DNA from: Lytechinus pictus | Lineage: Eukaryota; Echinodermata; Echinoidea; Temnopleuroida; Toxopneustidae | Direction: 5' to 3' | Length of the DNA: 64,000 nt | NCBI RefSeq assembly: GCF_037042905.1 | Contig: NC_087257.1 | Coordinates: 22,015,001 to 22,079,000, forward strand | Shown: positions 41,199-52,590 of the stretch, piece after piece | How the letters are laid out: every line of letters begins with the position of its first letter | Numbering within the stretch: the stretch's first letter is position 1 | The notes under the pieces: model-generated | Told to the model about the DNA's origin: nothing | Seen by the model: only the letters and a program-made list of their open reading frames with translations | The model's database searches: none | Position numbers and translations under genes: made by a program

Positions 41199-41709
41199 TT
41201 AGAAGTCGATGGAATTAACTGATTTCATAAATAAAGAGAACTGATCCAATTGACGGGTATTACTTGGTAAGGAATTAAATAATTGAATACCTATATAGAG
41301 ACCGCCGTCCCTTATGAAATTTGTTTTTGGTTTTTCGAGATTAATTCTACACTGGTAATTTCGAAGAGAATAATTACTTTTCTTGATACTTATTTTGGAG
41401 CACAAGAAAGATGGAAGTTGTCCATGAAGTAATTTAAATATAAAGGAAACTGCCTGTTTTTTCCATCGCAATTCTAACTTGTCAATGTTCAGAGTAGAAT
41501 ACAACAGGTTGGTACTATATCTATAATCAACTCTTAAGACCATACGCAGTGCTCGATTTTGAAGAACACTCAATTCTTTAAGTAAAACTTTCCCTGCATT
41601 GAACCATACTATAGAGCAGTAATCAAAGTGTGGTTGAAAGAGTGATTTGTAAAGCATTATAGCAGTATTCAGACTGATGTACGGCCTTAGCCGTTTCAAA
41701 CAATATAGT
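41199..41709 (-). pseudogene. LINE reverse transcriptase fragment, C-terminal part
   Basis: On the minus strand, KRLRPYISLNTAIMLYKSLF, HFDYCSIVW, LQNRALRMVL and LFNSLPSNTRQLDQFSLF match the C-terminal region of CR1/Jockey-type reverse transcriptases. It resumes where the nested element ends. Confidence 0.85.
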
Positions 41710-44700
41710 CAGGTCCAGAATTGAAAAAATATGCTCAGAAAAAGTGCTTTAGGCATTTTGTGTTAATGCTGATTTATCAATTGTTTTAAGGTAATTCAGG
41801 GGTGCTGAATCCAAATATGCTGTTTGCCAAACTTGATTCCGACGTTTTCATCCTCAAATCGGCAAAAAACAAAATGGCGGCATTTTTAATGCAGTTTCCC
41901 ATATTAAACGATTTTTATGGGTGATTATATTTCAGAAATTGGGATCTATGCGTTATTTTTTATACCCAGTGTTGCAAACATAATGTGCCCGACTGATTCG
42001 TCAGCCATCTTTAATTCCAAGATGGCTGCCATGATTCACAGCTGCTGATTTGATAAATAATATGGCCAAATGTTTGATAATTTTGAGGCGATGCTGGCAT
42101 ATTCATATTGTGGTATCTTTAACGTGTCCGCCATTTTTCCCTCGCCTGCATAGCAGAAGCAAAACATGGACGTCGCTTTTCCGACGGCGGTGGCGAAGTC
42201 GACATGAAATCTTAACCGAAGTTAAGTTTTTGAAATGTCATAACTTTTAGGGTATAGATGTCTATTTCATGAAACTTAGGTATGTCAGGATTAAACAAAG
42301 TCTATTGACACAGGTTATAGTTACAAAAGGTCGCCAAGGTTACCTGGAAATCCAACATTGCGTCCACAACGGCAGTCGTTGTACCGTCAACTAAAAAAAT
42401 AAAGTAAATCCTCAAAATCAAAATCAAAATCATCAAAAACTTTCAAGGCAAATAATGAAACAGGACATGTTTTTTACAAGATGGTCAGTGAGTGTGTCAG
42501 AGAATCCAAGATGACCATGCAAAATGGCGTCTATAATGGACGTTGCAACTTTGAAATGGTCCAAATTCATAGAATATCCACCTGGTAGAAATAACTTTGG
42601 GGTTTACCGAGAATAAAATAAAACATATATAAAATCATGGTTCCAAAGAGAAAAATTACATTGGAAAAATTTCAAGGTTTATCAGTGGTGCAGTTTTGCA
42701 AAAAAAATGATGATGGCTTAAAAAATAGTTGCTATTTCTTAAAAATCTGGCTGCAAAGTCCATATACTATCTACCTAGAAACATTTTTGTGTCTTTCTCA
42801 TGATTTCAAGGGTCGAATGATATAGGTGAAGACGAATTACAGGGATACAATGTTGTCCATCTTGTAAAAAAATGAAGAACGCTCCAAAAATTGCATTCAA
42901 GTTGGCCACCATTGTTACAAAAATGACAATACTTCGTATCCCATCTAGTGCCACTATTTTGGCGTCTCTGTTTCTAAGACTCATGAAAATATGTTTTACA
43001 AGAATTCGTGACACAATTAGACGGTGGTGCGACAATAGGTAAACATAAAAAAACTAACTTTAAAAAAGTAAGGTACACTTTCACCTAAAAATTTTCCATA
43101 ATTCACTGATAAGTATTTCAAGACACGTCATTTTTGTGCTTAGGACGATCCTATGGTTTTATGATTAGGGGACAGTAGTCATTTTTTACGCAATTTCAGA
43201 AGTCGCATTGGACTTTTTACGACGAAGAGGAAACTGACCATCCTTTTTATTTGTCCCGATTTATTATTTTAGCCTTCAAACCACAATATTGTAGATTTTG
43301 TTCACCTAATTATGACTATGTTTAGGTGATGGAAGTCTTTTTAGACTCACTTTGAAAGCCATCTTTGAATAATAGGCAAAATGGACAGCTTCATACCATT
43401 GTAACTAATCCAAAAGTATTATTTAACCCTTGAAACCGTAGTGTAGACACCAACATCATATATCCCAGATGGATTCTAAATAGATTATGTCAATTTTTAA
43501 GTACCAGCAACCATTTTAGAGTCCTTAATTGGAATCCATCTTGGATTTTTAGACATACAGGACCATTGATTGCCCTTGTAACTTATCCTAATGTATTACT
43601 TGACCATTTAAACCAAGGGTTAGACAACATAATCATGTACCCCAGGCGGATATTAAACAAACTATGTCAGTTTTTAGGTAACAATAGCCATTTTAGACTC
43701 CAATTTTGGAAGTCTTTTTGGATTCTTGGACATGCTGGACCTCTGACTGTCCTTGTAACTTGTCCTAATTTATTACTTGACCATTTAAACCAAGGGTTAG
43801 ACAACATAATCATGTACCCCAGGCGGATATTAAACAATCTATGTCAGTTTTTAGGTAACAATAGCCATTTTAGACTCCAATTTTGGAAGCCATCATGGAT
43901 TTTTGGACATACTGGAACCACTTACTGTCCTTGTAACTTGTCTCAATCTAATACTTGACCCTTTAAACCATGCGTTATACTAAAAAATCATATTCTCCTG
44001 GCGGTTATTAAACAAACTGTGTCGGTTTGTAATTAACGACAGACATTTTATACTCCATTTTTGCAGCCATCTTGGATTTTTGGACATGGAGGACCATAGA
44101 CTGTCTTTGTTACTTGTCCCAACGTATTTCTTGACCCATTAAACCATGGGTTAGACACCAACATCATATCCTCAAGGCAAATATTAAACAAACTATGTCG
44201 GGTTTGGGGGTGTTTAGATAACAACAGCTATTTTAGACTCCAATTTTGAAAGCCATCTTGGATTTTTGGACATAGTGGACCGTTGACTGTCCTTGTAAAT
44301 TGTTCCGGTTTACTTCTTGACCCTTGAAATCACCAATGAATAAAACCCAAATAAAATACGTAATAGATGAATTATGAATTTTTAGGCCATGGCAGCCATT
44401 TTTGCGCAATCTTGGACTTTCAGGTACCCTGGAGTGCTTATGTTCACTCTTTCCTTTTATGCTCTCCACCATTGAATACATGTATGCACCGAAAAAGGTG
44501 TCTAGGGTAGAAAAGTGCCGGTTATATTAATTTTCAGTTAATGGCTGCCATCTTAGACGCCATCTTAAAAATAACCACTTTCCCGGATACGGATTTTGAT
44601 GGATTTTTAGTATGTTATTTCTAAGATCAAATAGTACCAAAAACCGTTGACAAACATTTTTGTTACAAGTTTTGGGGGTCAGAATAGAGTAAAAATGGGT

Positions 44701-44870
44701 GTAGAATGGCGGCCATATTGTTTTTGCCAATTTGAGGATTTTAACATCAAAATCAAGGTTGGCAAACAGCAAATTTGGACTCAGCGCCCTCAAATTATGT
44801 TAAAACACTTCTCAATTCAGCATTAACACGATTTGCCTAAGACAGTTTACTTTTCTCAAATCTGGACCTG
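41710..44870. mobile_element. 3.2-kb TIR element nested in the LINE
   Basis: CAGGTCCAGAATTGAAAAAA at the left and its imperfect reverse complement at the right (ending TCTGGACCTG) form TIRs of about 60 bases. The element splits the reverse transcriptase. CTGTATTA and CTATATTG on the two sides (minus strand) could be a decayed 8-bp duplication. It has no transposase but carries a six-copy 177-bp array and a piece (42138-42250) related to the element at 51300. Confidence 0.75.
43330..44420. repeat. ~177-bp tandem array (about 6 copies)
   Basis: The phrase CCTTGTAACTTGTCC recurs near 43398 (diverged), 43574, 43751, 43929, 44105 and 44291, at steps of 176-186 bases. Each unit includes TTAGACTCCAATTTTG-(G/A)AAGCCATC-TTGGATTTTTGGACAT. 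The predicted 130-aa ORF over it is a reading of the repeat. Confidence 0.85.
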
Positions 44871-45364
44871 TCTAATACAGGGTTTGTCGCTTTCGTCTTA
44901 ACCAATTTAACATGTGCATTCCAGTTGAGCGGTGCACTGAGCATAACGCCAAGGTACTTGCACTCTTCCACTCTTTTGATTTTTTCACCGTCAATTTGAA
45001 CTTGTGCATTTGCAAATGGTAATAATTTACGCCTTGATCCAAATATGATAAATTCACATTTCTTAGGGTTCAGTAATAATTCATTACATTTCAACCAGTC
45101 TGAAATCCGTGCCAAATCCTCATTTAGACAGGAACATAAATCAGAAACATTATCTGAGGAATAGTATATACATGTATCATCAGCGTACATTGAAATACTG
45201 CTAAACTTTACAACAGTAGAAATATCATTTATGAAAATGATAAACATCAAGGGACCAATTATACTCCCTTGTGGAATTCCACAGGTAACTGTATTATAAG
45301 AAGAAAATGTATTATTGATAACTGTTAAATGTTTAAAAAAAAAGTTAAATAAGCAGATATTCAT
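44837..45364 (-). pseudogene. LINE reverse transcriptase fragment, catalytic part
   Basis: On the minus strand, CGIPQGSIIGPLMFIIFIND, then the MYADDTCIYY catalytic motif, and later CEFIIFGS and CKYLGVML are standard reverse transcriptase blocks. The frame is real from about 45320 to 44875, then runs into the TIR of the nested element and stops. The continuation is at 41699. Confidence 0.85.
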
Positions 45365-45488
45365 TATCCGTATTATAAAGTCACTCTGTGGGGTGCATTA
45401 AAATTATACAAGAGCTGAATATTATTTTAATATAGTTTTATGCCGACACTTTGTTTAAATCATGGTTAATTCAAATGCCCCCTCCTAC

Positions 45489-45650
45489 CGGGGCCGTATC
45501 AAGGATTTTCCATGGGGGGGGGGGCATTTTTGTACAGGAAAAATTTGAAAAGCAAAAAAAAAGTCCTCGCTGGCGTGTGCATGACATATTCCTCTAAAAA
45601 AAAATTGTGCCTCTCAAAGGGGGGGGGGGGGAGCCAGAAGACCGCCACTG
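45489..45650. mobile_element. Small GC-tract MITE in U2
   Basis: This is the counterpart of 30348-30522. The right end ACCGCCACTG is shared, and the flanking sequence beyond it has since diverged. Confidence 0.5.
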
Positions 45651-46240
45651 TACTGAACCTCAGTCTGATCTGCACCTTTTTTTTCAATAATGATATATAG
45701 TGGTTACTTATTGAGAGGACAGGTCCACCCCTTTCGGTGCTCACACGCATGGACAATAATTGGAATGAAATGGAATACAAATTTGCTTTCTCCTGAACAC
45801 AACACACTATTAAATTATTAATGAGAGAGAAACATACATGTTTATGTTTTCAGTTGGGACTTGAATGTTTCTGTTGATGAATTATGGTGTTATTCGCTAG
45901 GCAGCAAATTTATTCTTTTTATCTTTCTTATCATAAACGCATGAATCATACTATGTACCCAAATATTCTTATATTGTCAAGGGGATCTACACTTTACAAG
46001 CATTACTTTTGGTGGACTCCCTCATTTCCATTCCCATGTGCTCTGTTTTATACTGCTTTTCTTGAAATGTCAATTCCTAAATTTGTATTTGATCTACAAT
46101 CCTTTGAATTAGGTTTGAGTGGAAATGAAATAACGAATTGAATTGATTTGATAAAAAAATATGACCCATTATGCCACTGACCCACCCCCTGTAAACTAAA
46201 AAAAAAAAAATCAATATTTGTATTATATTTGTACCCCTAG

Positions 46241-46691
46241 TACCGTGTTTACACTTAATCGGCATTTGAATCGGCTCGCGGTTCTGAACCGCGAGCCGAT
46301 GCAGCATCGGCTTTTTCATAGCGTGTAAACGCGAGTAACTTGAATCGGCTCGCGGTTCAGAACCGGCAATTTGCACCACCAAAGTAGTAGGTTCTGAACC
46401 GCGAGCCGATGCAGAATCGGCTTTTTTACTACGTGTAAACAGAAAGCCGATTCTGCACCGGCAATTTGTGCGCATTTCAATTACTTTACCATTGTGACGT
46501 AATTGTTAGCGCACTGATCCAGCGTTGTCTTTATTATGACGTATATTGTAGGTATGCGTATCATTTCAAGTTTTTGCATCGGCTCGCGGTTCTGAACCGT
46601 GAGCTGTAACAACGTGTAAACGCAATCCAAATGCCGATTCTGCATCGGCAATTGGTTCAGAACCAATTGCCGATTAAGTGTAAACACGGTA
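46241..46691. mobile_element. Palindrome-rich 451-bp MITE in U2
   Basis: The ends TACCGTGTTTACACTTAATC and GATTAAGTGTAAACACGGTA are perfect inverted repeats. The flanks are CTAG and TTAG (possible 4-bp duplication), and the U1 site has CTAG once. The interior repeats GGCTCGCGGTTC-TGAACCGCGAGCC palindromes and variants (46273, 46343, 46389, 46579), with GTGTAAAC boundaries between them. Confidence 0.8.
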
Positions 46692-46802
46692 TTAGTGAAT
46701 ATACCCCCACATCCATGTTGAAAATTATTGGTTGTAACGCGGACGGTTTCATGTGTTGCAGTTGTCTTGTTGTTTTTGTATAATATTGTAATATACTTTG
46801 AA

Positions 46803-46805
<3 letters not shown>

Positions 46806-46862
<57 letters not shown>
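46806..46862. repeat. (TA)n microsatellite
   Basis: About 27 TA units. The U1 counterpart near 32905-32930 is much shorter, so the tract expanded or contracted after duplication. Tyr/Ile-rich ORFs here are artefacts. Confidence 0.95.
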
Positions 46863-46864
<2 letters not shown>

Positions 46865-47209
46865 ATAAAAGTATATATATTTTTTTTTATTGGGGCGGGG
46901 TGCATGCACGTGCGTTGAGTAAAAAGTATGTTCTTTCGTGGATAAATTGTCTCACAGTTCCAACCAGGTAGGGAGGCGTCAGGATATTTTAAGGGTGGGC
47001 AAGACTAACGAGTGAATATTTGGGGTATTTTAGTGTACGACACATCCCTTTTTTTTAATATATTCTCATTTCCCCTCTCCATTTTTTTTTCTCTTTTTAT
47101 TGATTTGTTACTATCACAGGGGCTTTCGCATTGCGCCGCCCCTTGATTACAACTTTTAATAAATTTTTACACGCATTTGACATTATCTACCCCAGCAAGT
47201 AGTCATGAT

Positions 47210-47640
47210 GCTTTCATAAGCCATTACGAGATAAAACTTTTTAGAGTACGGATTCCCTAATTAGAATCGGCGAAGTTCATAGAGGGTCGAAAAACTTAAG
47301 GTTGCTGACCCTTTGGCTTGAGTCATCGACGTTCTGAATCAGCTATGGTCCAGCTATTCTGGTCGTAATGTTACGAATGCTAGAGTGTCCAAGTCCATGT
47401 CCACAGAAGCTTTTTCTTCTTGGTGATTTGAATATATCTACTACACAAATCAATAGAAGCTATAGTATTAGTCTTACAATCTCGCCCCTCACTGCTCCGC
47501 GAACTTTCCCACGAACTTGAAAAGAAGCACGACATGGATTAAAAGAGATTAATGACATAGCTTGAATTGATAAGACACAATTAATACTCAATTAAACTTG
47601 ATCAGCATTATATTTCTGATTAGGAGTTGTTTTGGTATAC
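47210..47640 (+). repeat. Conserved noncoding block (copy 4 of 5), U2 block 1
   Basis: This is near-identical to 33290-33720, including TTTCCCACGAACTTGAAAAG; the Su(H)-like site is at 47506-47513. Confidence 0.65.
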
Positions 47641-48806
47641 AATACTAGGAAAGGCTTGTCTTTAAGAGCTCCATTAAACAGGACCTATACCATAGGCTCC
47701 TTTGAAGTGACCGGTCACCTGATATTAGACATGTGATAATAAAATCAAACTGAAGCGGGTTGTGTTAGTTTATCAATTTAGGAGTCTAGATTAGATTAAA
47801 TTAGTACTAATGTCCGATGCTGCAAAAAGATGTAATAAAATGAATTATAAATTCGCAATTCAGAGAGATGTGACCAAATGACTCATACATTGGCGAAATT
47901 ATAATTTGAAATAGCCAATCATACTAAGTGCGCATTTGCTTGCCATAATTTGCCGCATGGCAATAACCAATTTTGTAGTTATTCTGGTGGTATGATTATC
48001 AATTTTTTCTCCATTATAAAAATGGGCAAGTATAACAAGCAGATTACTCCCGATGGTGGCATTCTAAGCTCATATATATATTTTTGTTGTTCTTGTTATT
48101 CGATTTGATGTGATGTGATATTATTTGATTGGAATTTGTTCTCTCCACTTTTGTATATCTTTTACAAATTATGCATCACAATCAGAACATAAAAGAATTA
48201 TACTTTTTTTTATACTTTGGCAAAGAATATTTTTTCTTACATGAACATAAATATTGTTTAGTGAAGTAAGTATAGTAAGTAGGAGTAAATAGGAAAGATA
48301 AGAAGAAAAAATGGTGGAACCCTAAATAAAAAGCATATCTTGCAATTCCCAAGATATAGTTCGATCCGTGGTTTTGTTATCTATTTAATGTTGATTTCTT
48401 GATGATTTCCATTCATTTATACCGAATTAATTTTTTTTCTCTAAAATGTAATTAACATCACTATCTACATTTTTTTCGTTTGGTATATCTATAATTGTAT
48501 GAGATATATGAGATTGCATAAGTAAACCAAAGCCAAATTTACAAGCAAAAAAACAATTCGGATGCCTTCCTCAATTCATCAGTTATGAGTCATCAGAAAG
48601 AAATATCTTATTTTCTACATCAAAATGCATTCATTACAGGCTGTAGCTAAAAAAATATATCGGCTTTATAAAACCCGTGAAGGAGCTATTGACAATACTA
48701 TGAATTTATTTATATAATAATAATAATAATAATAGCCAATATAATATTTAAAAAATATATAATTTCAGGAGTGCTAAAAATAGGAATGTAAAATGTATTC
48801 CATTCT

Positions 48807-49110
48807 GATGTGGTTTACGGTACACCATGTGAAGTGTTGTAGAAACAGTGGATAGGAGAAGAGAAGAAATGGATAGGCGAGAAAGTGGAGATTTGAGAGT
48901 AGAGTATTCTTTCTTGAAAGTAGTCCTGAAAAGGACTGTAAACCAGGAAAGATGATGCGTTGAGAACAGCTTGAGTAGTAGAGCTAGTGAGGAGATGCTG
49001 GCTTGAGTCGGCGAGTAGAGATGATGAGTAGTAGAGAGACTCGACGTTTCGGGCAGGTTGACTGTCCGTCTTCCTGTACATACCACCATGCAAACCTTCA
49101 AACAACATCC
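48807..49110. mobile_element. 304-bp insert with 12-bp TSD in U2
   Basis: GTATTCCATTCT stands on both sides (48795-48806 and 49111-49122) but once in U1 (around 34862). The insert includes GACTCGACGTTTCGGGCAGG; a CGAAACGTCGAG motif like this is often seen near the ends of Penelope- or DIRS-like retroelements, so a truncated Penelope-like copy is possible. No coding domain was recognised. Confidence 0.75.
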
Positions 49111-49839
49111 GTATTCCATTCTGTATTTCAATTTTGATTATTCTTCTTTTTTCATAAACTGGTTTTGTCGTCTTACAAGCTGTCAGATCTGACAAATTTC
49201 CTTGATTTTTAATTAACAAATAACAATGGTTTTAAATTACCACGATTACTGTCTGGTAAACCTAACTTTGTCGGATAAAACATCGGGAAAGTCCTTTCCT
49301 TAGATCCCCTGATTGCATATATGTTACTGTTAGCCCTTAAAACACAGGTGATTTAAAACAAAACATTATGATTTATTCAGAATTCCGACAAGACTGAAAT
49401 TGTACGAAACAAACATTACGAGTATTGAAACATCAATTTCCCAGAATAATCAACTTTCCAATAATAACAGAAGGAATGGATCATAACTTTTTTTATATGT
49501 TGACGGAGTAATATCATTACTCCGCCAACTTTATTCTCTTATAAGTTATAATATCTTTGACTGCGGATAGAGAAATATTGTCGTGGTGATGCTAGGACAA
49601 GTACATAATTTTATCATTCTCATTATGATAATTCATTTCTTACATCATTCTAGAAATAGTCATACTTTCTCACGGTGCTCAGTCCCATGCTGAGTTTGGC
49701 TGAAGTTGTGCAGAATTTCTTTCTGTTCGAGATAAATTGGTACATCCTTTCCTTTGTTTTCTGAGATTTTCTATAGATTCAATCGAAAGAGCCTGCTTTG
49801 ATATCGGAGTTTATTGAAAATGAAACACCGTACACTGTA

Positions 49840-50095
49840 CAGTGCGCTGAAGCCATTGACTCACTACCAAACAATACACACCTCGGACATTGCTCGTCAA
49901 AGTTCATTGATGTGACCGCCCCAATAAACTATTGACCAATCAGAGTGGCGCGAAGCGGGCTCACCTCTTGCTTGATGAAAAGAAGCGTTCACGTTTGACG
50001 TACCATGCCGAATTCTATGAAACGTGGTTCATACATCGTTCTTTGTTGCTATTTACAGAGGAAGTGTCATAATACAATGTGAGTTTAGGAGGACT
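49840..50095 (+). pseudogene. Ghost Krl promoter in U2
   Basis: This is the U2 counterpart of 35590-35840 with the same motif order. Its CCAAT box (GACCAATCAG) is intact, unlike in the U1 ghost. It is followed by the same LINE tail (50138-50350) and no zinc-finger exon. Confidence 0.65.
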
Positions 50096-50137
50096 GGCTG
50101 GGTTATTTAGGGCCAAAGTACCATTACTATAGCGCAA

Positions 50138-50350
50138 CATGATCATGATCCTTTATTTTGTACTCTTCTGCTTTCTTTCTTCTTTTTCATTTTCTTCTTT
50201 CCCCCTTTTTTCTATCCGTCTTCCTGTATTTGTTATCCATATATATACCTTGTTTGTATATTTGCGTTCTTTTTTTTTTACCTTGTACAAGCATTTGCAA
50301 TTCAGCCTTTGGTTGCAACGAATGTTTTTTGATGTATCAATAAAGACCAT
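50138..50350 (+). mobile_element. LINE 3' tail in U2
   Basis: This is the same tail as at 35885-36100 (TGTATCAATAAAGACC then ATT repeats), present before the duplication. Confidence 0.55.
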
Positions 50351-50404
50351 TATTATTATAAAATGTCATATTTTAATTCGAACATTTTTGGGGGAAGGGG
50401 GCTG

Positions 50405-50860
50405 GAGTACAATAAAGTAAAGGAAGATTTTGAGGTTATTGACCTCAGTCAGTCTTGGTGTCCTTGCACTTGAGTCATTGGTTTATATCTGATTCATACA
50501 AGGGTGTCCCTCGTCTGTGGTAGACTAGACAAGGTATAAAGACTAAGTCCATAGAAGCCTTTCTTCTCTGTCACTTGAATATAACTATACAAATCAATAG
50601 AAGCTACAGTCTTGCAATCTCGCCCTCGCTGCTTCGAGACCTTTCCCACGATCTTGAATAGAAGCACGACACGGACTAAACAGATATATTACAGCGCTTG
50701 AATGGATGAAGATGTTCTAAGCCTCAATTAAACTTGTCCTCTTGTATTTAAATTCAAAAGAAAATCAAGGTATATAAACGTTTGATAAAAGGTATCGTCG
50801 TTTGATGCACCGCTTGCATCTTTATCGATAGTCTACCTGGAATATCTGCGACCGTTTTTT
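50405..50860 (+). repeat. Conserved noncoding block (copy 5 of 5), U2 block 2
   Basis: This is near-identical to 36155-36600. The Su(H)-like site TTCCCACG is at 50643-50650. Confidence 0.65.
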
Positions 50861-51299
50861 GAATTGTATTTTTTTTTTGCAAATTATTCATATTTCATTT
50901 ATGTAAGCAAATTACAAAACTACATGTATGACAATTTGTAAATGCCTTTCCATCCCGAGTTGTGATCAGATCAGAATTGTTTTTCTTTCGTTTTTTGTTC
51001 AACAAAGTTATTAATTCTATAATAATCAAAGTGCAATTTACTCGAGACCTGATTTTATCCACTGAAAAACGTAGACATGGTTTAGAGAAAATATGTCATT
51101 ATCTTCGTCATTTATTGCCGAACGTTACACCCGTTTAAGCCTTTTTAAAGCTCTTTTTTCCAAAAGCGTGTATTAGGCTATGTTAAAATATCAGTATAAC
51201 ATTACCCCCCCCCCCAACAAAAAAAAAATTACCGATTCTACATGAAATTTTCCGTTGATATAATCTCCACTCTCGATTTTCTTACTCAAGGCAATTTTT

Positions 51300-52102
51300 G
51301 TCTCACCTGCATAGCAGAGTGAGACTATAGGCGCCGCTTTTCCGACGGCGACGGCGGCGGCGACGGCGGCGGCGGCGTCAACACCAAATCTTAACCTGAG
51401 GTTAAGTTTTTGAAATGACAGCATAACTTAGAAAGTATATGGACCTAGTTCATGAAACTTGGCCATAAGGTTAATCAAGTATTACTGAACATCCTGCCTG
51501 AGTTTCATGTCACATGACCAAGGTCAAAGGTCATTTAGGGTCAATGAACTTAGACCATGTTGGGGGAATCAACATCAAAATCTTAACCTAAGGTTAAGTT
51601 TTTGAAATGTCATCATAACTTAGAAAATATATGGACCTAGTTCATGAAACTTATACATAAGGTTAATCAAGTATCACTGAACATCCTGCATGAGTTTCAC
51701 ATCACATGACCAAGGTCAAAGGTCATTTAGGGTCAATGAACTTTGGCCGAATTGGGGGTATTTGTTGAATTACAGCCATAAATTTGAAAGTGTGTTGGTC
51801 TAGTTCATAAAACTTGGACATAATAGTAATCAAGTATCACTGAACATCCTGTGCGAGTTTCAGGTCACATGATCAAGGTCAAAGGTCATGTAAGGTCAAA
51901 GAACTTTGGCCACGTTGGGGGTATTTGTTGAATTGCCATCATATCTCTATAAGTGTATTGGTCTAGTTCATAAAACGTGGAAATAAGAGTAACCAAGTAT
52001 CACTGAACATCTTGTGCGAGTTATAGTAGTTTTCAAAATCAGCACTGCTGCTATATTGAATCGCGTGATGCAGGTGAGACGGCCAGAGGCATTCCACTTG
52101 TT
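51300..52102. mobile_element. 803-bp non-autonomous DNA element in U2
   Basis: GTCTCACCTGCAT (51300) and ATGCAGGTGAGAC (52068-52080) are perfect inverted ends. The right end extends 22 bases further, so the left end looks truncated. The interior has a GC-rich GGCGACGGC tract and about four copies of TGGACCTAGTTCATGAAACT at steps of 163-191 bases. U1 is uninterrupted here (TTTTTACATATATATGCC near 37055). Confidence 0.8.
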
Positions 52103-52149
52103 ACATATATATGCCAGTTATTGCACGCATATCAAACAGCTAGATACCA

Positions 52150-52440
52150 CGATTGTCCTTTGCGGGGCATCTGAAAATAGCCCAACAATAGCCCCAGCTG
52201 GTCGGCTGGACGTACGCTCGGTCAAAGTTCATTGATGTCCCCGGCGCAATAAACTATTGACCAATCAGCGCGCTAGGATCCGGTCGCTGCCCCACGCTGA
52301 ATAGAGCGAATGAACAGCTTCATTCACGTTTGACCAACTTGCCGAATTCTATGAAACAGGGCGTTATGCATTGTTCTTCTTTTATTGGAAGGAAGTGTGA
52401 TAACACTATCTTAGCTTTAATGACTGATATGGCATACATT
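52150..52440 (+). promoter_or_regulatory. Promoter block of Krl-like gene C
   Basis: It has GGTCAAAGTTCA (52220-52231), an intact CCAAT box ACCAATCAG (52260-52268) and AACTTGCCGAATTCTATGAA. The 803-bp DNA element ends only about 50 bases upstream of the conserved block, so distal elements may be displaced. Confidence 0.6.
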
Positions 52441-52590
52441 GCCAGGAAATATTAGTAAGCCGTCATTCTTAGCACTTGTCTTCTTAGAAGCAACATACAT
52501 ACTTGTCTGATGACTTCTCGTATTGACTTTGAACGACAAAAATAATTTTCAGTAACTCTTTACGACATTTGTTCCCTGAGGAATACCCTT

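Larger units (their letters stand above)
40941..45350 (-). mobile_element. LINE (CR1/Jockey-like), interrupted, inserted in U2
   Basis: U1 has an uninterrupted TATATATAAGCAGATATTC at the matching place. The insertion has a (TACAA)n tail on the minus strand at 40941-40960 and is 5' truncated at about 45350. It encodes part of a reverse transcriptase in two pieces separated by a 3.2-kb TIR element. The copy is not active. Confidence 0.85.

Noticed and set aside
43566-43958. 130-aa ORF with two internal repeats
   Set aside because: It is a reading of two 177-bp tandem units. Other units have stops or frameshifts.
46077-46475. 132-aa ORF over the hairpin MITE
   Set aside because: It spans unrelated flank and repeated palindromes, and there is no domain.
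48807-49110. Hammerhead ribozyme in the 304-bp insert
   Set aside because: I looked for CTGATGA plus GAAA with pairing stems. Only the CGAAAC-like part is present, so there is no supportable fold.
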